Position numbers and translations under genes: made by a program
NCBI GenBank assembly: GCA_964036045.1
Contig: OZ038381.1
Span: 109,807,367 to 109,871,366 of the forward strand
From: Eutreptiella sp. 'Long Island Sound 2002'
Lineage: Eukaryota; Euglenozoa; Euglenophyceae; Eutreptiales; Eutreptiaceae
Direction: 5' to 3'
Length of the DNA: 64,000 nucleotides
Shown: piece by piece, positions 29,376 through 41,526 of the stretch
Numbering within the stretch: position 1 is the first letter of the stretch
How the letters are laid out: each line of letters opens with the position of its first letter
The notes under the pieces: model-generated
What the model saw: only the letters and a program-made list of their open reading frames with translations
The model's database searches: none
What the model was told of the DNA's origin: nothing

Positions 29376-30769
29376 TGTATCACAGAACCCCGTTTATGCC
29401 GATCACCGTAGGCAGTTTGCGACGCCAGCCGTCGCTTTTGACCAATTTGGCAGTTATGAATTTTATCGTCACCGGGATGGATGTTTACGCACTTTTGTTG
29501 AGATTGGTCGCTTCTGTGTGTAAGCGCACCCTGCGGCCGGTGCTGTTGCTTGCGCCTGCTCTCTGTTGCTTCGTCTTGTCTTAATGCGGGCCGAGCGACT
29601 GAAAACTCCTCCCAAAGGGTGCTATCAGTGTTAGATCAATCCGGTTGCAGCCACTGACAAGAATCGGAGACTAAGGGGAAATCCGGCAGAGATGATAGAT
29701 CCTAATGGTACACCCTGGGTTGCCACGTGCACCCGGCCGGCCGGCGGTGTTCCCATGTGCCTTAGTATGCCAGGGTGACGATCGGACGGGTGCAGTTTGC
29801 CGCCGCAAGTGCCTGGGGGCTCACGAGGCCCTTGAAGCCAGAGGGAACCTTAGGAGAGGAGGAATGGAAGTGGAGGTGGCTTGAGATTAGCGCACCGGAA
29901 GGGAGGAATGTAATTTGCTCGTTGCACCGTGTGTATGTTTCTTTGCACTTATCCTCCAGTCACATGTCGTTTCTGCTTATTTTTGGAGACAATTATGTTA
30001 TGCACTTGATGCATGTAAATGTCATATGCATAGTAAGTGCAAGAACCTTTTGCCTTTGTGGACGTGTGCTGTGATCTCATCAGGCACATTTTCTTCCATT
30101 GTCCAATTCATTCATTTCACGCATGTGACTCTGGACATGTTTTGCCAAAGCATGACATGATTTGTGTCCTCTGTTGATTTATCTCGTCAACCCCATGTTT
30201 GCACTGCAGGGAGGTCAATCACCGTGAGTGTATCGGGACGAGAAAGAAGCTACTCTTAGAGTCCGGGGTGAGTGTGCACCCATGAAGCAGGTCACTCGGC
30301 TGAATCGCCCTCTTGAATAAATGCAGTTGTGTCTTTCTTTTCCGCTCAAAAACAATGCATGAGCCATCTTGATGATCCAAGGATTTAACAACACAATAGC
30401 ACACCCCACCCATCCCACCCTTGCATGCACATCTAGCACATCACCAACTCCCCACGGCACGTGTCTCAGCGAGTTAGGTGCGGCTTGGGTTGTTGATAAT
30501 AATGATAACAATAAAAGACCATAATACTGATAATAATAATGGCGGTTCGCTTGCATCAAGAATAAGCTGCTCCACCGTTGTGCTCTACACAAATAGGCTG
30601 TTTCGAGGCAAACAAACTTTGTGATGGTGCACTACCGCGTGGAGTAGTGAAAAGAGAGCAGCGTAGTTAGTTAGAATATGCACTACGTACAGCAACATCG
30701 TGTTGCAGTTATGTCTTTTTGGCATCAACGTGTTCGTTATGTGTTCCATTGACATGGTATCGTCTGAGA
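29376..30769. other. Unassigned spacer
   Basis: Small frames only (for example 29,375-29,584; 29,775-30,074; 30,215-30,592 minus), none with a recognisable domain. An AT-rich microsatellite-like stretch of TAATAATAATGATAA type lies at about 30,493-30,540. Confidence 0.3.
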
Positions 30770-31197
30770 AGTACCATGCAGGGTATACACCACAATGGTG
30801 GCTAGGGCCGTGACTCCCGGTGATAATTTTGAACGACACTGACTAATTAGTACAACAGAGGGGTTTTGTATGATACAATGTGGGCCTAGGCAGCTTGGTG
30901 TTGACAGCCGGTTATGCAGGAAATGCATTCTAGAATAGCCCCCATCACCGGATGGATGTTTGATGGTATCGTAGGGGAAGCAGCAAGGCAACACCACAAT
31001 GGTGGCCACAGGTGTGACCCCTAGGGATGATTTTGACTATTATTACTGCTACAATTATGACGGACCAGTACAACAGGGGGGCTGCGTATGATGCATTGTA
31101 GGCTTAGGCAGATTAGCACCATGGTACTTAGAGCCGGTTATGCAGGACATGCACTCCAGAATGGCCCTCATCAGCAGATGAATGTGAGATTGTAGCA
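30770..31197. repeat. Diverged tandem duplication, about 203 bp
   Basis: Two copies share the blocks CACCACAATGGTGGC (30,788 and 30,991), AGTACAACAG, GGCTTAGGCAG or GGCCTAGGCAG, GCCGGTTATGCAGGA and a CATCA(C/G)C block. Divergence is substantial with small indels. No coding is conserved between copies. Confidence 0.7.
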
Positions 31198-31208
31198 TTC
31201 TGAAATCC

Positions 31209-32340
31209 ATGCTTCGTGTCAAGATTTTGGACACACACATGGCAATGCAACGATCCCGTGAACATACGGAATCCCGTTACGAATCAATGCCTGACCTGGC
31301 ATCTGCCAGTAGTAGTGACACAAGCAGGACTGCCGGTTCAACGGACCCTGTGGCACCCACAAAAATAAAAAAGGGTACCAAAAGCTCTCCGCTCAAGAAG
31401 CCCCACCACAATGTGGGGCTGTGGCGACAAATTCTGGGACGGTGGTACAAGCACATACAGGACTACTTGCTTCGATGCGGAAGCGGTCCAGATCATCGTG
31501 AAAAGGATAGTGAAACCGATCTGAAGGATCTCCTGCACAATATGGGTGCAATACCCACACCAGTGCGCGTAAGGTATGGTAAAAGATGCAGACTTTTGGT
31601 TGCTAGCTTTTTTTGACGCCGTGCATTCGTTCTAGAAGGCAGACATTCTAGGTTACCCATCCGTTCAATTGGCTCTTGGTTTGCGGGGGACATACGCGCA
31701 GCTGTGGGGTTCAATAGCAACTCTGCCCTGCCATTGTTGCAAGTCCCGTGGACCTATTAGCTGTCCCAAGCGTAGGGTCCCCCTCTCCGAGCCTTGTGAA
31801 CAACCAATCTTCAAGCCCGCCCTCCCCGAGTGGGTACATAGTGACGGTTGGGCGGCAAGTAAGCCGATTGACCGAGCATGTCCCGCAGTTGCCCGGTTGT
31901 TCGATGAGCGTGCTCGGCAACCGTGCTGGCACCAAGGCACCTGTCGACGCCCCCATTCCAAGCCTGCAGCTAGAGCCTGCACCCTCAGTGCTATTGCAGG
32001 GTCAAGGAACCTGGGCTGCCGCAGACTTCCCAAGCTCTGCCTCTCTACCACCCATGGCATCCGAGGACCCCTTCTCCCAGCGCAACCTGTCGCTGCGCAT
32101 GCTCAGCAATATTGCTAGCGCCGAGACTCATGCTCCGGCCTCAGCTCCAAGCCTCTCAAGCTGTGCATCCCGACCCCACATACCATCCCAGGACAGTGAA
32201 TCCCAACAACTGCCAATGGCTGCAGTGAAACCCAAGATGTCGAAGGCAGAGTCACACCGCAACGCAACTCAGCGTTTGGAGCATGACGAGTTAGAAACGA
32301 TTCAGGGATTCCAACGGAAACACGACATCGTGTTATCGAG
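31209..32340 (+). pseudogene. Upstream frames of the RecQ-like gene, unassigned
   Basis: Frames at 31,209-31,616 and 31,748-32,461 are open, Ser/Pro/Lys-rich, with no domain. They lie directly upstream of the helicase core on the same strand and could encode a disordered N-terminal extension, common in RecQ proteins, but the frame changes prevent a firm link. Confidence 0.3.
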
Positions 32341-33443
32341 ATGCGGTTTGAAGCTGTGGCTAATCTGTTGCGCGGTGTGGATGTGCTATCCATCTGGGCA
32401 ACCGGCACGGGCAAAAGCCAGGTGTTCCAGCGTGTGGCCCATATACTACAAGGGCTGGTAGTGGTTCTTACGCCACTTCATACACCATAGTATCTCAACT
32501 CGAGGAGTGCGAGGTTTATGGCATTCTGGCTAGCAGTTGAGATGCAGGAGCATCTGCGCCGAATATGCCGCCCGGTGGGCATGTGGTATACTTGACCGCT
32601 GAAGGGCTCATGATGGGGGAGTGCCTCCCATAGTTGCAACAGAAAGGGCCGGTATTGTGGGTGTGTGACAAGGCGCATCAAGTTCAACGTAGTGGCGCCA
32701 GTTTTCGCGAGCTGTGGACAGAAGTCAAACAGATGCGTCCACCCACATCGGAGACCCCGCTGTATACTTGTACCGCCACCGCCACGCCACCAGACATAGC
32801 GGGAATTATCGAGGGCACAGGTCTGCGGTGTCCTGCAATTATCAAAACATCCGTTTGCCGTGATAATCTACACCTAGTTGTTGAGCCTGTCGATGGTCCA
32901 TTGCAAAATGAGACCATCGGCCATGGCATTTGGCCAAGAATGATGGGCATCGTGAGTACAAGAAGGTTCCTTGTTTATGCGAACACACAAGGTGAAGCTG
33001 TGTTCATTGCGCAGAAACTTTGCACCAACGGTGTCAGCGCTTGTGCACTGCACGGTGGGACCTCCGGGCCACAAAGGATGGAAATCATGGCGAATTTTGC
33101 CGGTAGGAGACTACAAGTGATTGGTTGCACCACCACGCTAGAAATGTTTTACCACTTGCCTGGCATCGGGGGCATCTTGTTCTTAGGGCTCCCACCAGGC
33201 CCAACATCCTTGCAACGAGTTGCGGGACGGGTAGCCCGGGGTGGTACTGTGCAGGGCACCGCCCACGTCTTGGTGCCGTCAGATCCTTTGAAGGACTTCA
33301 AGTGGCTATTCGAAGGTAAAAAGAGTGACACAGAGAGAGAACAGGTTCGGACAGATTTTGTTCTCATGCATGCTCTTCTCCGTTCCTCCGGATGCAATTG
33401 GCGTATAATACTAGATCACTTCAGCGGAATCATGCTGGACGAC
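32341..33443 (+). pseudogene. RecQ-like DNA helicase core, broken
   Basis: The frame from 32,341 reads R-F-E-A-V-A-N-L-L-R-G and the Walker A motif A-T-G-T-G-K-S, then V-V-V-L-T-P-L. A stop follows at about 32,488, with further in-frame stops at 32,538 and 32,631. The next frame (32,634-33,443) carries the motif II position as D-K-A-H instead of D-E-x-H, motif III T-A-T-A-T, the second RecA fold (L-H-G-G, then L-Q-R-V-A-G-R-V-A-R-G-G as motif VI), and finally C-N-W-R-I-I-L-D-H-F-S-G, matching the start of the RecQ zinc-binding region. The known role is ATP-dependent 3'-5' DNA unwinding. The changed motif II and stops indicate a pseudogene. Similarity ends at the LTR edge at 33,444. Confidence 0.75.
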
Positions 33444-33444
33444 T

Positions 33445-36061
33445 GGACCGGCCCCCGCTGTGCCCCTTCCGCCTGTTACCCCTGCTGATTTACTCTGGAT
33501 CAACGATTGCATTTCTCAATATCCTCAAAGTCCAAGGTCCAAAATCCAAAAATATAGAAAATGTAATCCTCCTTCAACCCTGAACAGCAACCAGATCCCA
33601 CAAATACAGCAATAGCCCAATTCACAATCCAATAGAGGCTGCGGGCTTCCGTTCAGCACACCGGTCTTCCCACGGTGGCGGGCATGTACAAGAATTGCAC
33701 CAAAGAGGAAAGCCCTGAAATTGGCATATGAACACAAATAAAGCAAAGTTGGGGAAAGATGGAAACGTACACAATCACAGCCATAGGCCCCTCATTCCCT
33801 GGACTCAAGACCTTCCCTTGACTCATCAACATGATGCCCTGAACCCAATCAAATAGGATGGCTAAGTGCCATGTGTCAAAAGTCACTACACAAACCCCAA
33901 AAATGTGTTTCCTCCCAAGCTTATAAATCCTAGCCCAATGGGGGAGGTGGCGTGTCATGGCCTAGAGTGGCACTCGGGACCATGCCCTACCCTGACATAA
34001 CCTTGGTTGCACTTGGGGTTGAATGAGCTTGGAGAACTGCCCCATGAAGATGACCTCACAACATGGCAAAATCAGGCAAAATACACCATAGTGCCCAATA
34101 TTCAATTATATACTCAAAAATGCATATGGCAAATGTTCATGTGCTCCATGCATGTGTCAAACCGGAGAGTAATACACGAGGATGATATAGACCAAAGGTT
34201 GATGCCCAAGAATATCACATCATTGGCTCCGAAACCCTTCCGGTTATGTACATGACATACTTCACAAGTAAACTCATGAATTTGAGACCTAATTTCGTGA
34301 GGCCTCGTGTGCCACGCCAAAGTGACCATGTGATCCGGCATATGGTGAGGTACTACACCGAAGCATATGCCAACATATAAGCAACATACCATAGTTCACG
34401 AATCTCTAGGCACTTCACTGTTAGCCGACCAGTTGAGCACATAAAACACAAAAATGAGCATAAAATGAGGTCAAAAACATGAAAATATGTCAAAATACAA
34501 AGTTGTCATGATAGTATATCTCTATGCTCACCCATGATATCCGCTCATGGTTCAATACACAAATGATTGGAACCATTTACGAACAATTCCCCCACTTGGA
34601 TCCCCAATCAGGCGCATGGAGATACCTTCGCCACCCATATCTACATGCCGCATGAAAATGGGAGTGCACTCATGGATCTCTTTGCCAAACATACCATGAG
34701 CAATACATACGCGGTAGACTTAGTCTAGCGCTTTGAATCCCACAATTGGGACATGGGCAAGGCCCTTGTCACGTGTGACTCCCCATCTCTTCGGCCACAC
34801 GAAGATATATAACATGGGCGTGAGCATATCGAAGCACATACCATGCATATAACATAACCCTCAAAAAGTGGCTCCCACCATGGTATGCCATGCCCCTCCA
34901 TGGACATAACTTCACGTTAAAAATACGTGGGAACCCAAAGAAAGTATCTTTGCAACCCCAACACTCATGCGGTACACTCGAAAGTCACAATACAATATTT
35001 GGTTGCACGGTCCAAGAGTTATATATCACTTTCTACCCTCTTGACCATTATCCCTTGCTACACCAGGCATGTGTACACAACAAAAGCGTTTGATGCCTCC
35101 CAAATTAAGTTGAGACCAAGGCGTTTGCAACGCAACTTTCCTTATTCTCATTCCTCACACTCGCGCGTAGCTATGGCCCTTCAAAGTGGTCCCACGATTC
35201 AGTTTTGTTTCCCTTATATCTCCAAGTCAAATGGGTGGCAAGTATAAGGGAAACCTGATTCGGGCATAGGGAAAAGAGTATGACCACTCGAAGAAGACCA
35301 AATCAAGTGCGGCGGTGTCGAAGTCGAAAATCTGATTTCGACATCGCGAAAAATTCAGATTAAAATTTCGAGTGCTTATTTAGAAAATTGCGGAAGCAAC
35401 GAACCCTTTACTGATGAAATCTGACCCTTCATCGGGATTTCCGCCAAAATATCTGGAAATAACAGTTAACCAATCGGTTAACGCAAAATCGCCAGCCAAC
35501 TGACAGTCGCCGATACATTGACCATCAGAACGAAAGGCTGAAAAATTACGGAAACATTATGATAAAAGAACCCTGTTGATTCCTGATATTCTGATATATA
35601 AATCTCCGCTGGCGGCCCCTCGGTACTGAATATGGCCGCTCATAGCCAGAATGGTAAAATCTATCACACTATCACATCGGGTTAGGTCAGGTGGATGGAA
35701 GAGAATGATATCAGCCAATGGCGGCTTGCCGGCCCCTAGATACACACCCCAAGTGACCCAAAGATGGCCACGGGGCTCCGAACCGGCTTCACCAGCTCAT
35801 CATCGGCGGCGGCCGCCAACGCCACCACCACAGACGGTGAGAGGATCGGGGGGCCGAGATTAGTGGGGGTGAGGGTCGACGTGGCCCAAACGCAGGCGGC
35901 CTCTCCCCCGCTGCCCCCCTCACCGACGCACTCGCCGTCATCCGCCCCGGTTTAGGTCAGGTGGATGGGAGAGTATGATATCAGCCAATGGCGGCTTGCC
36001 GGCACATAGATACACACCCCAAGTGACCCCAGGATGGCCACGGGGGTCCGAACTGGCTTCA
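33445..36061 (-). repeat. 3' LTR of element B, with a 270-bp insertion
   Basis: It starts TGAAGCCAGTTCGGA on the minus strand at 36,061, directly after the polypurine tract, and matches the 5' LTR down to 33,445. Between the repeated GTTAGGTCAGGTGGATGG at 35,681 and its near-copy at 35,951 lies extra sequence that matches element A's LTR end plus flank. The base at 33,444 would complete a CA terminus on the minus strand. Confidence 0.9.
35681..35950. repeat. Donor patch from element A locus inside element B LTR
   Basis: The first 268 bp match 14,905-15,172 with one mismatch seen: 111 bp of A-type LTR end (to 35,791) and 157 bp of the sequence that flanks the A LTR. Element B's own LTR resumes at 35,951. 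The rest of the two LTRs is much more diverged, so the patch was copied later. Confidence 0.85.
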
Positions 36062-36077
36062 CCCCCCTTCTCAGAGC
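36062..36077 (-). promoter_or_regulatory. Polypurine tract of element B
   Basis: The minus strand reads CTCTGAGAAGGGGGG directly before the TG of the 3' LTR. It primes plus-strand DNA synthesis in LTR elements. Confidence 0.75.
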
Positions 36078-36456
36078 GTTGTTACCGCTCGGAAGTCATT
36101 GAAGAGAGGACGGGAGGACCCCAATGGGCTCAAACCCCCCCCCCCCCATGTCCCAAGGACACATGGAGGCCCCACACACGTCGTAGGCGTCCACCACGCC
36201 CCAAGGGAGGGGTGAGGACACTGATAATCGGTGCCCTACGCCATATCCGGTCTCCTCTTGATCTACAACATGAACCAAGGGGATCAAAGATAGAGAAACA
36301 TCGTCGATCGATCTAAACACGTATACCACGATGAAATATATACGTGGAGACCGAGTGAAGGGGGTAGATGGCCAATCAAGGCCCAAAAGTCCCCGGATGA
36401 ACGCCCTCACCCGTCTCCCAAGCACAGAAACAAACAAAAATGCCAAGGGAAATCCA
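36078..36456 (-). other. Element B 3' untranslated region
   Basis: Between the pol stop at 36,457 and the polypurine tract. It contains a run of thirteen C on the plus strand at about 36,138-36,150. No open frame of note on the sense strand. Confidence 0.5.
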
Positions 36457-39400
36457 TTAGGGTGCTACTACAGCCTCCAAATGGACCAACACGTCCTTGA
36501 CATCCAAACAAATATTCTTTTTCTTCAGGTAGTCCATCCAGACCGTGGTGTACCTCGGCACAAAACTGCTCGGAGGCTCCCACGAATCCCTGGACGCGGC
36601 GAATCCCTTCCATCGGACTTTATAAAGCCTTCCCCCAGGCGTCCCCGGGTCCGGCTTGTCCGCCAGGATCTGCTCCGCGGTGAAATCGTCGTCCTCACCC
36701 TCGTCGTCCGAGTCCACCTCGCCGGCCGTGAACTCGAAGGTGACGGGACGTCCGCTGGGGTCTGGTGCTCGGGGACGAAGCTGGGTATGATCGCGGTCCA
36801 GGATCTTGTTATCCCCCACACGAACCGCATACACATCCTGCCCGACCTTCCGCACGATTACCCCCGGCACATACCAGGACACCTGCCGATGCCTGGACAG
36901 GACATCCTTGTGGTGCCGCTCCACCCACACGGTGTCTTGGAGAGCATACTTCTGGACCTTTCCCTGCTTGAAGTACTTGGCCCTCTTGTCATGCTCGTCC
37001 TGAAGTGCTTTGCACACCTTGGCCGCCGTGTCGTCCGCCTCAGCCATCATGGCGTTCGCATCCCGGGCCACCTTGCCATGGTTCAACCACGGGAGAGTGC
37101 GTGACACTCGATCCCGTAGGAACAGGATGCGAGGGGCGACAGTCCAGTGTGCCCCGGTAGGGCGTGGTACGCTTGGAGTACCCTCCACAGCGAATTGTAC
37201 CAATTCCGGCCCGGTTCGTCGATGTGCAGCTGGCGGAACTTCTCAAACATCTGCCGCCCGGCCACCTCAGCCCGGCCATTCGACCGGCTGTGGTATGCCA
37301 CGGGCTTGGCGTGCCGAATCCCCATGTGCTTGCACATCGTCTTGAACCACGTCCCCACGAATTGACTGCCCCGATCGCTGCAGATGACAGCCGGGACATC
37401 AAAAATCCTCAGCCAATGCCTGATCATGGCATTAGCGACGGTCTTGGCCTGCAGCCCCACTCCATGCTTGTCCTTCTTGTCCTTCTTCTTGGACTTCTTG
37501 CCAGGGACCGCCACGATATACCCACTGTGCCTATCCACCGCCAGGATGACACAGTCTTAGGTCTCTCCTTCCACGGTGACCTCAGGCATGGCGAATACAT
37601 CCATGGCCACGGACCGCATAGGGGCCTCCGGTATAGCCGTGTACACCGGATTGCCCGCTGTGGAGTGGTCGGGGCTCTTCGTGGCCCGACACACGGCACA
37701 GTCGCTGCAGTACCTATCCAGGATGGCGTAGTACCCCGGAGGGAACTTGAAACGCCACTCCAGGTCCTGCTGCATCTTGTCTTGGCCAGGGTGCATGAGC
37801 TGAGCGTTGTGCCAATGGTCAATGAGCTCCTCCACTCGGTTCTCGGGTACCAGCAGCTTGTCCTTGAGGAACAACTTGTCCCCATCCTCGGTCAAGCCCT
37901 CAGGCCACTCTTCGTCTGACGGTGCGCTCACGGCATTCCAGTACCTGCTCCAGTGCTCGGATGCGGCGTAGTCATCCGACCAGTCCTCTGTGAGCACCGA
38001 CCTGACTAGCTCTACAGGGGCCACCATCCATTGCTCGAGGGTTTCCTCTCGAATAGCTTGGACGCGGGCACCCCGGAACTTGGCCAGGTCCGTACGGTTT
38101 GCCATCACCACAAAGCACTTGACCCCCTCTTGCTCCATGGCCTTCTCCACCTCGAGGATGCGCTTGGCCTCCTCGGTCTCCTCGGCGTCTCCATGGCTGG
38201 ATATGTCCATCCAAGCCTTGCCCGCGGGGTAGGCCCACCGACTGAGGCAATCTGCCACAGTGTTGTCCTTCCCCGGGACGTACACGACGCTGAGGTCGAA
38301 CTTGGCGAACGTCTCGTGCCATCTGGGCCCTCCTAGCCGCTGGTCCTGAGGGGGTGTCGACATGCTCTTTGTGCCAGCTCTGTAGGGACTGGTGGTCCGT
38401 GCAAACCACCACAGGCTCCAGTCCGATGTGGCCAGACCACTTCCTGGGCGCACATACAATGGCAAATGTCTCCTTTTCCCTCGCGGTCCATGTCCGGCGT
38501 TGGCCCTCGGCCAAGATCCTGCTCCAAAACGCCACGGGAACATGAGTCCCGTCGTCCCGGACTTGCTCGAGGACTGCCCCCACGGCATAGTCCGAGGCGT
38601 CTGTCCGTAGCACAAATCCCTTGTCCGGGTCCACCAGGAACAGCCCCAGTTGCCCCAGGAGTCGCTCCTTCAGGCGGCTGAACGCATCTTCGGCCTCAGG
38701 GGTCCAAGCAAGCTTCTTCTTGCTCCCCTTCCGGCCATCGAACTTGTTCACTTGCAGCATCTTGTGCAGCGGCCCCGACAGTTCTGCATACATCCGGACA
38801 TAGCCCGAATAGTAGTTGCAGAACCCCATGAAGGACAGGAGTTCGCTGATGGTCTGGGGCTTCTCCCAGTGGTGCAGGGACGCCAGCTTCCCACGCATGG
38901 GACGGCGTTGCCCGTGACCAACCACGTGACCCGGAAACTCCACTTCCTTCACGAAGAGTGAGGCTTTGGTGGGCTTGCACACCATGTTGTGCTTGTCCAA
39001 CTCGCTGAGCACTCGGCGCAGATCCTTCTCATGCGCGTCGATGAGCTCGTCCTCAGTCATGTTCTCCGTGCCGGACCCGATGATGATGTCATCCACGAAG
39101 GGATCGGCACAGTCCCGGACAGGACCGAGTAGGTCCTCCATCATGCGCTGGAAAGCGGCGTTGCCATTCTTGGCGCCCATAGGCACCACTTTCCACTGCA
39201 TGGGCCCAAGCGGCGTCGACATCGTCGTGCAGGGCCTGGAGTCCGGGTGCAGCGGCATCTGGTGATAGCCGTGTTTCAGGTCTAACACGGTGAAAATCCG
39301 CTTTTTCTGTTGTTTTTGGAGGATGGAGTCGATCAGGGGAAGCGAGTACGAGTCGTGCTCGGTCTGCTCGTTCAAACCTCTGTAATCAACCACCAACCTC

Positions 39401-41523
39401 CACTCGCCCTTCTCCTTCTTGGGCACGATGAAGGCTGGGCTGGCCCACTCACTGTCGGAGGGTTCGATCCATCCCCGCTCAATGAACTCGGCCAACAGCT
39501 TCTTCATGGCCTCGGCCCGATCGCCCTGAAGTTGGTACTCCCGATGACGATAGATCTTCCGGTTCGGCTTCAGCTTGATCTTCGCTGTACCAAACCGCCC
39601 GCGATCTGGAGGGTTCTTGTTGGCGACGCCACTGAATAGCCGCGGATAGGCCTTGATCAGCCTCTCCTTCAGCTCGGCGACCTTCGGGTTCTCCTGGGCC
39701 TCTTCAGCCGCTTGCTTCGGTATAGACACAACCGACCGCACTGCGGTATAGGCCTCTTCTGGGTCCGATTCCGACTTCTCCTCGTCCGATATACCGTCTT
39801 CATCGTCGTGGGGAGCTCTTCCCACCGATAATCTTCGGAAATTTGCGCCCTCAGGCTGGTGACTGTCACTATCGGCACCCATTCTCGGAAAGTCCCATGT
39901 TGGTGGGTCCGACCCAACCGGACCATCGTATTGGTCCGCGATGTGATCCATGACCCTCGCCACGAACTCGTCCTTCTCGTACTTGCCGGTAACCAACATC
40001 TTGTCATCCCACGAATGCGGAGATGTGACCATGGCCCGCCTCTTCTTGGCTGCCACACAGTCGTGCATCCCCATCCGCATGTAGTTGACAACGTCGTCGA
40101 TCTCGGCGTCGGACAGGACATCAATGCCATCAATAGGCTGATCCGTCCCCTCCTTGGGCTCAAACATGACCTTCATGGGCACCGCCTCCACCCTACGGAT
40201 GAATGCTTCATCGCCTGTGGGCTGGGCTTGCGCCCCATCCACCAGGAAAGCCTTGGTACCCCACGCCTGACCCAGGGAGGGCATTGATACACCCTTGGCG
40301 TCGATGAACAACTCCTCCTCTGGTCCGAATGACATCTCATTCAGGGTGATGGAGTCCAGCGTCGTCTTGAGACCCTCCAGCGGACATGGGGTGGATCCTA
40401 TGCCGGTTATGACCAGGATCCCCTTCGCCCTATCCGCGATGATCTTCTCCACCGTACGTCTGGTATTGTCCAGGGAGCCATGCCAATACATGGGTCCCCA
40501 CTCCTTCAAACCCCAATGCCGGTGCCAGGCTGAGTCTCCCCGATGCCAGTGCCGCCTACACTTCCTCAGAAGCGGGGCATCCTGGGAAGCAAAGACGTCC
40601 GTCTCGGGCGCTTTGGCTCCCAGCGTCTGGATCATCCTGGCGTACACTTGCGGCGCAATTCCATACTCCGTGAGCTGAACTCCACGGTCGCCTCTGGACT
40701 TGGCACCCACAGCTTGCACCGCTTGGACGATCCGATCCTCTTCCTCAGCATTCCATTGGGATGATGCGCATGCATAGTCCGTGGACAGCCATGTTAGGCA
40801 TTCATCATCCTCCCGGACCAGCGTTGCACGATGGGGAAGGGCTCCAATGGCATTTGCCACCATGAAGTCATACCCCATGATCATATCCCAATCGGTAATG
40901 TCGGCCACATAGAAGTTCCCGGATAGAGTGCTTCTCTTCGCCTGATCAGGGCAGTTCAAGCGCTCATGCTCCCAGAATTCCATACTGATGGTGGCCTCAT
41001 GGGTGCCTCCACCCATAATCTCTCCGTTGGCGACCTTCAGGCGGACCGGTCTCCGGCTGGGCTGCAGGAGTTCCTCCTTGAACAACCCTCTCCGGACCAG
41101 GCTCACCTGGGCACCCGTATCCACTAACACATCCACCACCTTCTCCTCTCGTCCGCACCGTACTCGCACTTTCAAGTGCAACTGCCGCTCGTCGCCATGA
41201 GGTGTATGGACGACTCTGACGGCATGCAACTCTAGCACGTCTGGGTGCATCAGGACTTCAAGGGTATGGTCACGGATCGTGTAGATCTTGGGTTGTTCCT
41301 GCCCGTCCACGAGGCTCTCCGTGGTCGCTCCTTCCTTCTTGCCATGTCCCGTACCCACATGTACCTCCCTTGGCAGGGCGCTCCAGGGGTTGGGAGTGGC
41401 GAAACTCAGTGGTTTTGGCTCTTCCGGAGCCTTCTTCGGCACCTGATGTGCCTTTGCTTTCTCTGGGATTCCACTGATTTTCTGAGGAGAGACCTCCGAG
41501 GTCCCACTCCCGTGGGGGCTCCT
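36457..41523 (-). pseudogene. Element B pol polyprotein
   Basis: Counting from the GTG at 41,442: protease D-T-G near 108; methyltransferase-like domain about 265-365; linker to about 600; RT with W-R-L-V-V-D-Y-R near 682 and F-V-D-D near 782; RNase H from T-D-A-S near 947. A frameshift near 38,340 moves to the next frame, which gives the end of RNase H and the H-H-C-C zinc finger (about 37,820-37,660). A UAA at 37,557-37,559 interrupts just after the first integrase Asp. The core then continues with S-D-R-G-S-Q-F and N-G-R-A-E, so D, D and E are all present. A second frameshift near 37,140 leads to the last frame, with a chromodomain at about 36,700-36,575 (Y-K-V-R-W-K-G-F, then S-W-E-P). 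Chromodomains direct integration to marked chromatin. There is no ATG at the frame's start. Confidence 0.9.
40348..40650 (-). other. Dam-like domain within element B pol
   Basis: Residues about 265-365 of pol read I-A-P-Q-V-Y, T-D-V-F-A-S, a basic H/R-rich loop, W-G-P-M-Y-W-H-G at about 315-322, the helix R-R-T-V-E-K-I, and G-I-L-V-I-T-G. Spacing parallels the C and D versions, but the catalytic [DNS]PP[FY] position reads Y-W-H-G, so methyl transfer is not expected. Element A has the same form at about 8,813-8,511, so loss predates their split. Confidence 0.5.
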
Positions 41524-41526
41524 CTA
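41524..41526 (-). promoter_or_regulatory. In-frame gag/pol UAG codon (element B)
   Basis: Gag stops here. Pol lies in the same frame and is open for 27 codons from this UAG to the GTG at 41,442, with no ATG until about 65 codons further on. The same is true of element A. Readthrough would give Gag-Pol, as in gammaretroviruses, although the following bases (AGG AGC) are not one of the best-known leaky contexts. Confidence 0.55.

Noticed and set aside
37164-37919. Plus-strand frames opposite element B pol and gag (for example 251 and 441 codons)
   Set aside because: Antisense shadows of a well-supported GC-rich coding strand.
41440-41442. GTG at 41,442 as a genuine pol start codon
   Set aside because: Eukaryotic GTG initiation is unlikely; the frame is open back to the gag stop, favouring readthrough or decay.
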